Assembly (NCBI RefSeq): GCF_023150065.1
Contig: NZ_JAKLLN010000017.1
Location: forward strand, 47,743 to 111,742
Reading direction: 5' to 3'
Source of the DNA: Zoogloea sp.
Lineage (GTDB): Bacteria; Pseudomonadota; Gammaproteobacteria; Burkholderiales; Rhodocyclaceae
Length of the DNA: 64,000 nucleotides
The notes under the pieces: model-generated
Told to the model about the DNA's origin: nothing
Seen by the model: the letters and a program-made list of their open reading frames with translations, nothing else
Databases searched by the model: none
In this document: one piece after another, positions 34,844-43,265 of the stretch
Numbering within the stretch: position 1 is the stretch's first letter
How the letters are laid out: each line of letters starts with the position of its first letter
Position numbers and translations under genes: made by a program

Positions 34844-36412
34844 GTGACACGCCTCCTCTATCAGATTCACCGCTGGGTCGGCATCGCCCTGGCTCTCTTC
34901 ATGGCCATCTGGTTCCTGTCGGGACTGGTGATCATGTATGCCCCGTCGTCGGCCCTCGGCCGCGCCGAGCAGCTCGCCCGCGCCGAGAGCCTGCGCCCCG
35001 AGTCAGGCTGGCTGAGCCTTGGCGAGGCCTGGCAGCGCAGCGCCGCCCAGCGCGCGACGGCCGACGAAGGCAAGAAGCCGGGCCTGCCCGCCGAGGCACG
35101 CCTGGTGCGCCAGGGCGGCGAGGGCCGCTGGCTGGTGGACGACAGCAAGGGCAAGCGCCACGCCCTGTCAGCCAGCGATGGCCGCCTCGTGGACACCTCC
35201 GTGGACCAGGCCACCCGCATCGTCCGGGCGTGGATCGCCACCGATGCCGCTGATACCGCGGTGCGCTACATCGACACCGGCATCCAGGACAGCGCCGTAC
35301 GCAACCACGAAGCCCTGCGTCCCTTCCACCGCTTTGCGGTGGGCGAAGGCAGCCGCGAGATCCTTGTCTCCGCCCGCAGTGGCGAGGTGGTGCGCGACGC
35401 CACCCGCCTGGACCGGGCCCTGTACTGGAGCGGCAACTGGATCCACCTTCTGCGCCCCCTGGAAGCCGCCGGCCTGTCCGCCGACACCCGGCGCACCGTG
35501 CTCACCTGGCTCGGGTTTCTCGCCTTCACCGGCGCCCTCACCGGACTCATCATCGGCTGGCAGCGCTGGCGTCCGGGCTGGGGTGGCCGCCCCACCTACA
35601 GCCAGGGCCGCACCCAGCCCTACCGTGAATTCTGGGTCAAGTGGCATTTTTGGGCCGGCTTGCTCGGCGGCACTTTCGCCCTGCTGTGGGCCTTCAGCGG
35701 CTACCTTAACGGCAACCCCTTCAAGCTCTTCTCGCCGGCCACCGCCAGCCGGGAGGAAGTCGCCCGCTACCAGGGCAGCGAGCTACCCACCACCATGCGC
35801 GACTGGCGGCCCTCGGCCTTCGTCACCGACAGCGAAAACAAGGCCATCGTCGAGCTGGCCTGGCGCCGCCTGGGCGATCAGACCGTGCTGCTGGGCGTGA
35901 CCCGTGACGGCGAACGCCAGGCCCAGGCGGTGGATGGCGCCGGACGCCGCTTCGACGAAGCCGCCCTGCTCGCCGCCGCCCGGCGCCTGGCCGGCAGCCT
36001 CCCCCTGGCCGGACACACCCTGCTGACAGAGTACGACAGCTACTACTACGCCCGTCACGGGCAGGGCCCGGTGGACCGCCCCCTGCCCGTGCTGCAGGTG
36101 GACATCGCCGATGAAGCGGCAACCCGCCTGTACCTCGACCCCCAGGACGGCCGGCTGCTGCTGCGCCAGGACACCAGCCGTCGCATCTATCGCTGGCTGT
36201 GGTCAGCCATCCATCACTGGGATTTCGCCTGGCTGCGTCACCGCCCCCTGTGGGACGCCTGGATGCTCACCTGGGTGCTGATGGGCGTGGTACTCGGCCT
36301 CAGCTCGGTCGTGATCGGCTGGAAGCGCCTGAAGAAGACCGTCAAGCCGTCCTCCAAGGCCCGTCCACGCACCACCCCCGCACCGCTAGCCCCCGAGGGG
36401 CAGACGTCCTGA
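34844..36412 (+). CDS. PepSY-domain membrane protein (siderophore-reductase-like)
   Basis: A 522-residue inner-membrane protein of the PepSY-associated TM family. TM1 is at residues 9-29 (WVGIALALFMAIWFLSGLVIMY), a periplasmic PepSY-type region follows (about 30-210), then TM2 (TWLGFLAFTGALTGLIIGW), TM3 (FWAGLLGGTFALLWAFSGYL), a second periplasmic region and TM4 (MLTWVLMGVVLGLSSVVIGW). His residues flank the helices (IHRW, KWHFW, IHHW), as in haem-binding iron-siderophore reductases FoxB/FsrB. The GTG at 34844 is chosen, with AAAGG before it. Probably it reduces a metal chelate imported by a TonB receptor; inference from family and location. Confidence 0.82.
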   Translation: MTRLLYQIHRWVGIALALFMAIWFLSGLVIMYAPSSALGRAEQLARAESLRPESGWLSLGEAWQRSAAQRATADEGKKPGLPAEARLVRQGGEGRWLVDDSKGKRHALSASDGRLVDTSVDQATRIVRAWIATDAADTAVRYIDTGIQDSAVRNHEALRPFHRFAVGEGSREILVSARSGEVVRDATRLDRALYWSGNWIHLLRPLEAAGLSADTRRTVLTWLGFLAFTGALTGLIIGWQRWRPGWGGRPTYSQGRTQPYREFWVKWHFWAGLLGGTFALLWAFSGYLNGNPFKLFSPATASREEVARYQGSELPTTMRDWRPSAFVTDSENKAIVELAWRRLGDQTVLLGVTRDGERQAQAVDGAGRRFDEAALLAAARRLAGSLPLAGHTLLTEYDSYYYARHGQGPVDRPLPVLQVDIADEAATRLYLDPQDGRLLLRQDTSRRIYRWLWSAIHHWDFAWLRHRPLWDAWMLTWVLMGVVLGLSSVVIGWKRLKKTVKPSSKARPRTTPAPLAPEGQTS

Positions 36413-36463
36413 ATGCCAGCCACGCCTTCCATCCGCTGTCATCCATTCACCAAAAGGAAAACC

Positions 36464-37141
36464 ATGAAGATCCGCGCAATTCTTGCAGGCGCCCTCCTCC
36501 TCGGCACCACCGCCGCCATTGCCCAGCAAGCTCCCACCGACGCCCCCAAACCGCCCCTCGGCTTCTTCGTCACCAGTGCCGGCATCGGCAAGGGTGCCGA
36601 CCTGGGCGGTCTGGCAGGCGCAGACGCCCATTGCCAGAAGCTCGCCAGCGCCGTCGGCGCAGGCAACCGCAGCTGGCGCGCCTACCTGAGCACCCAGGCC
36701 GCCAACGGCCAGCCCGCTGTCAACGCCCGCGACCGCATCGGCGCCGGCCCCTGGGCCAACGCCAGGGGCCAGATCGTCGCCCGGGACGTCGCCCACCTCC
36801 ACGGTGATGCGATCGAACAGGCCCGCCTGGGGAACAACCTGAGCCGGACCACGGTCATCAGCGAGAAGGGCGAACCGATCAAGGGCGCCGGCGACAAACC
36901 CAACGAACACGACATCCTGACCGGCTCGAAGGCCGACGGCACCGCCTTTACCGACGCCGCCGACCACACCTGCAGGAACTACACGAGCAGTGGTGAAGGC
37001 TCGGTGCAGGTCGGCCACTTCGACCGTACCGGCGGCGGTAACACCTCGTGGAACTCGGCCCACGGCAGCCGCGGCTGCAGCCAGGAGAACCTGGTGGGCA
37101 CCGGTGGCGCCGGCCTCCTCTACTGCTTCGCCGCCAACTGA
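36464..37141 (+). CDS. Exported lectin-like protein (DUF1554/endostatin-like fold)
   Basis: A 225-residue secreted protein: signal MKIRAILAGALLLGTTAAIA, then a domain with AGADAHCQKLASAVG, SWRAYLSTQ, NARDRIGAGPWANARG and a C-terminal half with paired Cys (DHTCRNY, GSRGCSQ, LLYCFAAN). The pattern fits the C-type-lectin/endostatin-like domain annotated as lectin or DUF1554 in proteobacteria, usually disulfide-bonded. AAAAGGAAAA precedes the ATG. It lies 51 bases after the PepSY gene. Ligand unknown; the following disulfide-handling genes may serve its folding. Confidence 0.72.
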   Translation: MKIRAILAGALLLGTTAAIAQQAPTDAPKPPLGFFVTSAGIGKGADLGGLAGADAHCQKLASAVGAGNRSWRAYLSTQAANGQPAVNARDRIGAGPWANARGQIVARDVAHLHGDAIEQARLGNNLSRTTVISEKGEPIKGAGDKPNEHDILTGSKADGTAFTDAADHTCRNYTSSGEGSVQVGHFDRTGGGNTSWNSAHGSRGCSQENLVGTGGAGLLYCFAAN

Positions 37142-37157
37142 GCTCAACCGAAGCACG

Positions 37158-37180
37158 CCGCCCCGGCCTGGCCGGGGCGG
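37158..37180 (+). terminator. GC hairpin between lectin-like gene and dsbD
   Basis: A perfect 9-base stem (37158-37166 with 37172-37180, 5-base loop) 17 bases after the stop, without a T-run and only 14 bases before the next start codon. It is more likely an attenuating or mRNA-stabilising hairpin than a full terminator. Confidence 0.4.
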
Positions 37181-37194
37181 CCAGGAAAACACAC

Positions 37195-39372
37195 ATGCAC
37201 GCAATCACCCGACCCAAGGCCCTTGCGGGCCTCCTGTCCGCCCTCGGCCTGGCCGTCGCCTGCAGCAGCGGCCTCGCCGGACCGCAGGCCGCCACACCCC
37301 AGGTCAAGGCCGAACTCCTTGCCTCGGTGAGCGCCGTGTACCCCGGCGAACAGATCGAAGTGGGGCTGCAGCAGAAGATCATTCCCCACTGGCACACCTA
37401 CTGGGTCAACCCCGGGGATTCGGGCCTCGCCACCACCATCGCCTGGACCCTGCCCGACGGTTCCGGCGCCGGCGACATCCAGTGGCCCGCCCCCAAACGC
37501 TTCAAGACCGGCCCGGTGGCCAACTATGGCTACGAGAACGAAGTCACCCTGCTCAGCCCCCTCCGCGTGCCGGCAAACCTTCAGCCCGGTCAACGCTTCC
37601 CGGTGAAGGCCGAGGTGAGCTGGCTGGTGTGCAAGGAAGTGTGCATCCCGGAGCAGGTCAGCCTGGATCTCGAGCTGCCGGTGGTCGCCCCCGGCAGCCC
37701 GCGCGAAACCGCCAACCCCGTCATCCAGGCCGCCCAGAGCAGCCTGCCCGTGGCCGCCCCGTGGCAGACCACCATTGAAAGCGACGGCAAGGCCATCCTC
37801 CTGCGCGCCAGCGGGGCCGGCGTTGCCGGCCTGCAGCCGGCCGAAGCCTGGTTCTACGCCAGCGAATGGGGCAAGACCACCCACGACGGCCCGCAGCGGC
37901 TGCACATCCTGGGCGACAGCCTGGAACTGCGCCTGAAGGCCGGTGAAGCCCCCGGCGCCGTGGGAACGCCACTGCAGGGCGTACTCGCCCTGCAGGCGGC
38001 CGATGGCAGCGTCAAGGCCTACACCGTCAGTGCCCCGATCAAGGCCGCGGGTGCCTCCATTCATGTCGACTCACCCACCGCCGGCACTTCTGCCCCGGAC
38101 GCAGCAGGCGACATCCAGCTCGGCGCCGCCCTCGTCCTCGCCCTCCTCGGCGGCCTCATCCTCAACCTGATGCCCTGCGTCTTCCCAGTGCTGTCCATCA
38201 AGGCCCTGTCCCTGCTCCGCCACGCCGGCCAGGCCCCCGGCCACGCCCGCCTGCAGGGCCTCGCCTACACGGCCGGGGTGCTCGCCAGCTTTGGCGTACT
38301 GGCCGGGGTGCTGCTGGCCCTCAAGGCCGGCGGCAGCCAGGTGGGCTGGGGCTTCCAGTTCCAGTCGCCGGTCTTCGTGCTGGCGGTGGCCTACCTGATG
38401 TTCGCGGTCGGGCTGAGCCTGTCGGGCGTGCTCAATGTCGGTGCCTCCGCCGCCGGCCTGGGCGGAGGGCTGGCCGACCGGCCGGGCTACGCCGGCAGCT
38501 TCTTCACCGGGGTGCTGGCCACCGTGGTGGCCACGCCCTGCACCGCCCCCTTCATGGGCGCGGCCCTGGGCTTCGCGCTCACCCAGCCGGCCCCGGTGCT
38601 GGTGGCGGTCTTCCTGAGCCTGGGTCTGGGCCTCGCCCTGCCCTATCTGCTGCTGTGCTTCTGGCCGGCCCTGCAACGCCTGCTGCCCCGCCCGGGGGTA
38701 TGGATGGAGCGCCTCAAGGAGGCCCTGGCCTTCCCCATGTACGGCGCCGCCGTGTGGCTGGTGTGGGTGCTGGCCCAGCAGGCCGGCCCCAACGCCATCG
38801 CCATCGCCCTGGGGGGCATGCTGGCCATCGCCTTTGCCGCCTGGCTGGCCGGCCACAGCCATGCTGCCCGCCCCCTGGCCCGCCACGGCGGCCGCGGCGT
38901 GGCCGTACTCAGCGTGCTGGCAGCCCTGGCCGGCGGCTACCTGGGTGTCAGCGGCGAAACCGCCCGGGCGGCAAGCGCCCCCCAGGCCACCGGCAAGGCC
39001 TGGGAGCCCTACAGCCAGGCCCGCTTCGACGCCTTGCGCGCCGAGGGCAAGCCGGTGTTCATCAACTTCACCGCCGCCTGGTGCATCACCTGCCTGGCCA
39101 ACGAGAAGGTGGCCCTCTCCGATCCCCAGGTGGAAGCCGCCTTCCGCCAGGCCGGCATCACCTACCTCAAGGGCGACTGGACCAACCAGGACCCGGAGAT
39201 ATCCGCCCACCTGGCGCGCTTCGGGCGCTCCGGCGTGCCCCTCTACCTGCTCTATCCCGGCGGCAGGGCCGATGTCGCCCCGGCCGTCCTGCCCCAGCTG
39301 CTGACCCCGGCCACCGTGCTTGGCGCCGTCGATGCTGCCACCGTCCGATCCCTTTCCCTTGCCAAGGAGTAA
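37195..39372 (+). CDS. dsbD: DsbD/ScsB-type thiol:disulfide interchange protein
   Basis: A 725-residue protein that carries reducing power from cytoplasmic thioredoxin to the periplasm. It has a signal peptide, an N-terminal periplasmic domain with EQIEVGLQQKIIPHWHTYWVNP and a Cys pair region VCKEVCIPEQ, an eight-TM core with Cys328 (NLMPCVFPVL) and Cys449 (VVATPCTAPFMG), and a C-terminal thioredoxin domain with CITC at 630-633. The N-terminal form is closer to ScsB/bacterial cytochrome-c-biogenesis DsbD variants than to E. coli DsbD. The ATG at 37195 follows AGGA. Its stop is 5 bases before the redoxin start. Confidence 0.88.
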   Translation: MHAITRPKALAGLLSALGLAVACSSGLAGPQAATPQVKAELLASVSAVYPGEQIEVGLQQKIIPHWHTYWVNPGDSGLATTIAWTLPDGSGAGDIQWPAPKRFKTGPVANYGYENEVTLLSPLRVPANLQPGQRFPVKAEVSWLVCKEVCIPEQVSLDLELPVVAPGSPRETANPVIQAAQSSLPVAAPWQTTIESDGKAILLRASGAGVAGLQPAEAWFYASEWGKTTHDGPQRLHILGDSLELRLKAGEAPGAVGTPLQGVLALQAADGSVKAYTVSAPIKAAGASIHVDSPTAGTSAPDAAGDIQLGAALVLALLGGLILNLMPCVFPVLSIKALSLLRHAGQAPGHARLQGLAYTAGVLASFGVLAGVLLALKAGGSQVGWGFQFQSPVFVLAVAYLMFAVGLSLSGVLNVGASAAGLGGGLADRPGYAGSFFTGVLATVVATPCTAPFMGAALGFALTQPAPVLVAVFLSLGLGLALPYLLLCFWPALQRLLPRPGVWMERLKEALAFPMYGAAVWLVWVLAQQAGPNAIAIALGGMLAIAFAAWLAGHSHAARPLARHGGRGVAVLSVLAALAGGYLGVSGETARAASAPQATGKAWEPYSQARFDALRAEGKPVFINFTAAWCITCLANEKVALSDPQVEAAFRQAGITYLKGDWTNQDPEISAHLARFGRSGVPLYLLYPGGRADVAPAVLPQLLTPATVLGAVDAATVRSLSLAKE

Positions 39373-39377
39373 TCCCG

Positions 39378-39998
39378 ATGTTCCTGCCCATCCTCCTCCG
39401 CCGCAGCCTGCTCGCCGCCGGCATCGCCCTCACCGCCACCACGGCCCTGGCCGCCGCCGAGATCGGCCAGCCGGCCCCCGCCTTCACCGCCCAGAGCGCC
39501 GACGGCAAGCCGGTCAGCCTGGCCGCCTTCAAGGGCAAGACGGTGGTCCTCGAATGGACCAACCATGAATGCCCCTTCGTGGTGAAGCACTACGAGAGCG
39601 GCAACATCCCGCAGCTGCAGAAGGACCTCACCGCCAAGGGCGTGGTGTGGCTGCAGGTCATCTCCTCCGCCCCCGACAAGCAGGGCCACGTGGACGGCCC
39701 CTCGGCCATCAAGATCAACGGCTTCCGCAACGCCGTACCCAGCGCCGTGGTCCTCGACCCGGACGGCAGGATCGGCAAGGCCTACGGCGCCCAGACCACG
39801 CCCCACCTCTACATCGTCGATCCGGCCGGGCAGCTGGTGTACAAGGGCGGCATCGACAGCATCCCCTCCGCCAGCAAGGGCGACATCGCCAAGGCCGACA
39901 ACTACGTGAAACTCGCCTTCGCCGACCTCACCGCCGGCCGCAAGCTAGCCCACGCCAGCACCAAGCCCTACGGCTGCTCCATCAAGTACGCAGACTGA
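39378..39998 (+). CDS. Exported redoxin-domain protein
   Basis: A 206-residue periplasmic thioredoxin-fold protein of the AhpC/TSA (PRX-like redoxin) type with signal peptide to about residue 27. The reactive position is Cys in WTNHECPFVVKHY; the residues after it lack the CxxC of thioredoxins, and the only other Cys is in the C-terminal KPYGCSIKY. AAGGAG precedes the ATG. It is translationally close to dsbD (5 bases), so DsbD may reduce it. It could be a peroxidase or a thiol reductase. Confidence 0.82.
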   Translation: MFLPILLRRSLLAAGIALTATTALAAAEIGQPAPAFTAQSADGKPVSLAAFKGKTVVLEWTNHECPFVVKHYESGNIPQLQKDLTAKGVVWLQVISSAPDKQGHVDGPSAIKINGFRNAVPSAVVLDPDGRIGKAYGAQTTPHLYIVDPAGQLVYKGGIDSIPSASKGDIAKADNYVKLAFADLTAGRKLAHASTKPYGCSIKYAD

Positions 39999-40440
39999 GA
40001 GGACGGGCACTGGCCGTCGGTCACCTGCATTTCCTTTCCCCTCTGGCGCGCCGACTGGAGGTGATGACGGGCGGAAAAGGGGCTTCGCATGTTTGAGCCC
40101 GCAGGGCGAGTTTGCGAAGACCCCGCCCGGCATTGCCGGAAGGAGGGAACCCCCGAAGGGGGCGCGACAGCGGGGTACGTTTTCTTGCCTTCTTCTTTGT
40201 CGTACAACAAAGAAGAAGGTCGGCCGCCGGGCCGAGACCCGGCCAACGTCACGCCAAACAACGGAAAGCCCGCCAGCAAGGCTCAACAGTTCGAGGTCGA
40301 ATGAATTCGACCCCACAGAAGCCCCGACCGACATCCGGCCCTCCCCACGCATAAGGTTTCCACAATTTCTTGGTTCCCCCGGCCAACCCGGAGCACTAGA
40401 TTGGCGGCTCGCGTGCATTCAACTCTTCGAGGAGCGCCCC
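39999..40440. other. Intergenic region with composite repeat
   Basis: No gene is supported; plus-strand frames here are low-complexity read-through of the repeat. The distal half holds the repeat unit at 40188-40277, preceded by a GC-rich stretch with an AACCCCCGAAGGGGG hairpin near 40148. Confidence 0.5.
40188..40277 (-). repeat. Composite dispersed repeat, copy A
   Basis: It has two parts: a 13-base perfect hairpin (40188-40200 with 40207-40219) of CTTCTTCTTTGT type, and a conserved box read on the minus strand as TTCCGTTGTTTGGCGTGACG followed by TTGGCCGGG (40238-40265). The same order, in opposite orientation, occurs at 63831-63918, and the box alone recurs at 50488-50567. Confidence 0.75.
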
Positions 40441-41253
40441 ATGGCCGACGCTGATCTTTCCCTTCATCCCCTCGCCCTCGCCTTTCTGGAGCGCCTGCCG
40501 CGCCAGAGAACACCGGGCAAGCAATTGCACCGTCAGGACGACGGACGGGTCGTGGGGGACTGGGTCGGTCTGGAGCTGTCGAGCGCCTTCCAGCCCATCG
40601 TTGATGCCGCTGGCGCCGTGGTCGGGCGTGAGGCCTTCCTGCGCAGTGCCGGTGATGACGACCAGGGCCTGTCGCCGTGGACCCTGTTCTCCACCGCCAC
40701 CGACGACACCCGCCTGATCGCCCTCGACCGCCTGGCCCGCACCCTGCACCTGCTCAACGCACTGGTCGGTGGCAACACGGTGCCGCTCTTCCTCAACGTC
40801 CACGGGCGGCTGCTCGCCGCCGTGGGGGACGATCACGGGCGGGCCTTCCGGCGTGTCGTCGACGCCCTGGGCGTACGCCCGGAGCAGATCGTGATCGAGA
40901 CCCCGTTGGAGGCCAGCGCCCAGCCCGACCTGCTGGCCTTCGTGCTGCGCAACTACCGCAACAACGGCTTCCGGGTGGCGGTGAACGTGGCCTCCGCCGC
41001 CCAGTGGCAGAGCATCGCCAGCGCCATCCACCCCCACTTCGTGAAGATCGACAGCCGCAAGCTGGGCCGTGGGCCCGAGGCGCAGGAGCGCCTGAAATGG
41101 CTCAGCGCCCTGCGCGAGGACGCCACCCTGGTCTTCACCCACATCGAAACCGCCTCCGCCGACTACCAGGTGGGCCAGTCCCTGCAGCAGGGCTATGCCT
41201 TCGGCCGCCCGACGGCCGTTCCTGGCCTGCGGGCGAGCATTCCGTCGCGCTGA
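40441..41253 (+). CDS. Degenerate EAL-domain protein, probably non-catalytic
   Basis: A 270-residue stand-alone EAL-fold protein. The pattern FQPIVDAAGAVVGREAFLR aligns with FQPIVD...GYEALLR, but the EAL signature reads EAF. LFLNVHGRLL replaces the FINLSP metal-binding segment, IETPLEA replaces the E-I-T motif, and only VKIDSRKL retains the DD-region Asp partly. Several residues needed for Mg2+ and c-di-GMP hydrolysis are therefore missing, suggesting a c-di-GMP-binding or protein-interaction role. GAGGAG precedes the ATG at 40441; earlier in-frame starts lie in the repeat. The terminal QQGYAFGRP keeps the family's end motif. Confidence 0.8.
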   Translation: MADADLSLHPLALAFLERLPRQRTPGKQLHRQDDGRVVGDWVGLELSSAFQPIVDAAGAVVGREAFLRSAGDDDQGLSPWTLFSTATDDTRLIALDRLARTLHLLNALVGGNTVPLFLNVHGRLLAAVGDDHGRAFRRVVDALGVRPEQIVIETPLEASAQPDLLAFVLRNYRNNGFRVAVNVASAAQWQSIASAIHPHFVKIDSRKLGRGPEAQERLKWLSALREDATLVFTHIETASADYQVGQSLQQGYAFGRPTAVPGLRASIPSR

Positions 41254-41257
41254 GCCC

Positions 41258-42004
41258 TCAGGCGTGCAGCCAGCGCCGGTGCAGGCTGCGGGCGGCGTGA
41301 TCGAGCAGGTAGCCCAGGGCACCGATCACCAGGATCGCCGCCATCAGGTCCGAGTAGGCCAGGCGGTCGCGGGCGTCGAGGATGAAGTAGCCCAACCCCG
41401 CCGACACCCCGAGCATCTCCGCCGGCACCAGCACGATCCAGATGATGCCGATGGCCAGGCGTACGCCGGTGAGGATGTGGGCGGTGATGCCCGGCAGGAT
41501 CACCCGCAGGATAGTCTCGCGCCGGGTGGCCGACAGGCTGCGCGCCAGCAGCAGCCAGTTGGGGTCGAGCTGGGCCACCCCGGCCGCCGTGTTGAGCAGG
41601 ATGGGCCACACCGCGGCAAAGGCCAGCAGGAAGTACACCGGCGCGTCCCCCACCCCCAGCACCATCACCGCGATGGGCATCCACGACAGGGGCGAGATCA
41701 TGCGGGCAAACTGGAACAGTGGCGTGGTGGCCCTGGAGAACCCCGCCGACAGCCCGGTGAGCACCCCCAGGGGCACGCCCAGCACCAGGGCGATGAGCAG
41801 CCCCACCGCCACGCGCTGCAGGCTCAGCCACACGTGTTCCCACAGGTCGCGGCCGTGCACCAGTTGGAGCAGCGCCTCGCCGGTGGCCAGGGGCGCAAAG
41901 GCGCTGGCCACCGGGGTCACGCCGGCCAGCCAGCCGGCGCCGGCGGCCCATAGCAGCGCGGCCGCCAGCAGGCCGGCCAGGGGGAGCAGAAGATTCAGCA
42001 CCAT
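41258..42004 (-). CDS. ABC transporter permease (sulfonate/nitrate/taurine type)
   Basis: A 248-residue BPD_transp_1 permease with six TM helices and an EAA-like loop (ILRVILPGITAHILTGVRLAIGIIWI). It is of the SsuC/TauC/NrtB group. The start ATG at 42004 overlaps the TGA of the substrate-binding protein gene (ATGA). It forms an importer with the binding protein and the ATPase encoded just upstream. Confidence 0.88.
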   Translation of the reverse strand: MVLNLLLPLAGLLAAALLWAAGAGWLAGVTPVASAFAPLATGEALLQLVHGRDLWEHVWLSLQRVAVGLLIALVLGVPLGVLTGLSAGFSRATTPLFQFARMISPLSWMPIAVMVLGVGDAPVYFLLAFAAVWPILLNTAAGVAQLDPNWLLLARSLSATRRETILRVILPGITAHILTGVRLAIGIIWIVLVPAEMLGVSAGLGYFILDARDRLAYSDLMAAILVIGALGYLLDHAARSLHRRWLHA

Positions 42005-43242
42005 CACACCGCCAGCACTTCCTTGCGCAGCAGGTCGGCCGGCAGCCCGAAGGCCGAGGGGCCGCCCACCGCGTTGATGGCCTTGCGCACGAAGCGGTCG
42101 TCCACCAGGTCCCGGGCGGCAAAGCGCGGATCGAGCTTGCTCAGGAAGGCGTTGTCGCCTTCCACCTTCGTTTTCTGCAGCACCTTCACCAGCTCCTCGG
42201 TGTAGGACGCAAAGGGATAGGGCTGGAAGTCGATGCGGCGCTGGTACCAGCCCTTGTTGCGGGCGGCGCCGCTGGCCTCGTAGCTGGCGTAGTCGGTGGT
42301 CGCCAGCACCTTGGCCAGCACCTGGGGGCTGTGGGGGGTGTAGCGGTTGTCGTCGCTGCTGGACAGCAGCTTGGCGGCCTCCAGCTGGTTGCTGCGGGTC
42401 CACAGCTGGGCCCGGACGATGGCGTTGGTGACGCGCTGAGCCCATTCGGGGCGCTCGGCGATGTCCCGCTCGGCCAGGAAGGTGACGCAGCAGGCGTGGT
42501 TCTTCCAAACATCGCCCGACAGGCGCAGCACCTTGCCGATGCCGGCCGTCTCGGCGGCGGCATTGAAGGGCTCGGCCACGATGAAGCCGGCGATGGACTT
42601 GCCCGCCAGGGCCGACACCATCTCGGCCGGCGGCAGCACCACCAGGTTCACCTCGTTGCGGGCCAGGTTGGCCTCCCGGGCGCGGGTCACCGGGGTGAGC
42701 CCGTTGGCCTGCAGCAGCTGTTGCAGGATGACGTTGTGGATCGAGTACCAGAAGGGAATGGCCACGGTGCGGCCGCCCAGGTCGGCGACGCTGTTGATGT
42801 TTGGCGCCACGGTGAGGGCCGAGCCGTTGACGTGGTTCCAGGCCACCACCTTGGCCGGGAAGCGGGTGCCGTAGCGCACCCACAGGGTGGCCGGCGAGAG
42901 CAGGTGGATCACATTCACCTGGCCGGCCACGAAGGCCTCGACGATCTGCGCCCAGGTGCGGAACAGGCGCGGCTTCTCGGTGTGCAGGCCCTCGGCCTCG
43001 AAGAGCTTGCGGCCGTGGGCCACCAGCAGGGGCGTGGCGTCGGTGATGGGCAGGTAGCCGATCTTCACCGGCACGTCGCTGCCGCTGCCCTGGGCCCGGG
43101 CGTCGCCGGCCGACAGCAGGGGCGCGGCCACGCTGGCGGCGGTGAGGGCCGACAGGCGCAGGAAGTCGCGGCGGCTCATGCCGCAGTCGCAGTCGGACGA
43201 CTGGCAGATGTGAATGGGGCGGGACGCGGTGACGTCGTGCAT
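42004..43242 (-). CDS. ABC transporter substrate-binding protein (CmpA/NrtA/SsuA-like), Tat-exported
   Basis: A 412-residue periplasmic binding protein of the nitrate/sulfonate/taurine family. A Cys-rich leader (HICQSSDCDCG, residues 10-20) precedes the twin-arginine signal SRRDFLRLSALTAASVA. The mature part begins with VKIGYLPITDATPLLVAHG and has typical domain features (TVAIPFWYSIHNVILQQLL; LPPAEMVSALAGKSI). Tat export suggests folding or cofactor binding before export. The start at 43242 gives the shortest N-terminus with the whole leader; a longer frame to 43362 runs into the ATPase gene. Substrate is not determinable; sulfonate-like ligands fit the neighbours. Confidence 0.87.
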   Translation of the reverse strand: MHDVTASRPIHICQSSDCDCGMSRRDFLRLSALTAASVAAPLLSAGDARAQGSGSDVPVKIGYLPITDATPLLVAHGRKLFEAEGLHTEKPRLFRTWAQIVEAFVAGQVNVIHLLSPATLWVRYGTRFPAKVVAWNHVNGSALTVAPNINSVADLGGRTVAIPFWYSIHNVILQQLLQANGLTPVTRAREANLARNEVNLVVLPPAEMVSALAGKSIAGFIVAEPFNAAAETAGIGKVLRLSGDVWKNHACCVTFLAERDIAERPEWAQRVTNAIVRAQLWTRSNQLEAAKLLSSSDDNRYTPHSPQVLAKVLATTDYASYEASGAARNKGWYQRRIDFQPYPFASYTEELVKVLQKTKVEGDNAFLSKLDPRFAARDLVDDRFVRKAINAVGGPSAFGLPADLLRKEVLAV

Positions 43243-43265
43243 GGGGAGTCTCCCGGGGGATTCGA

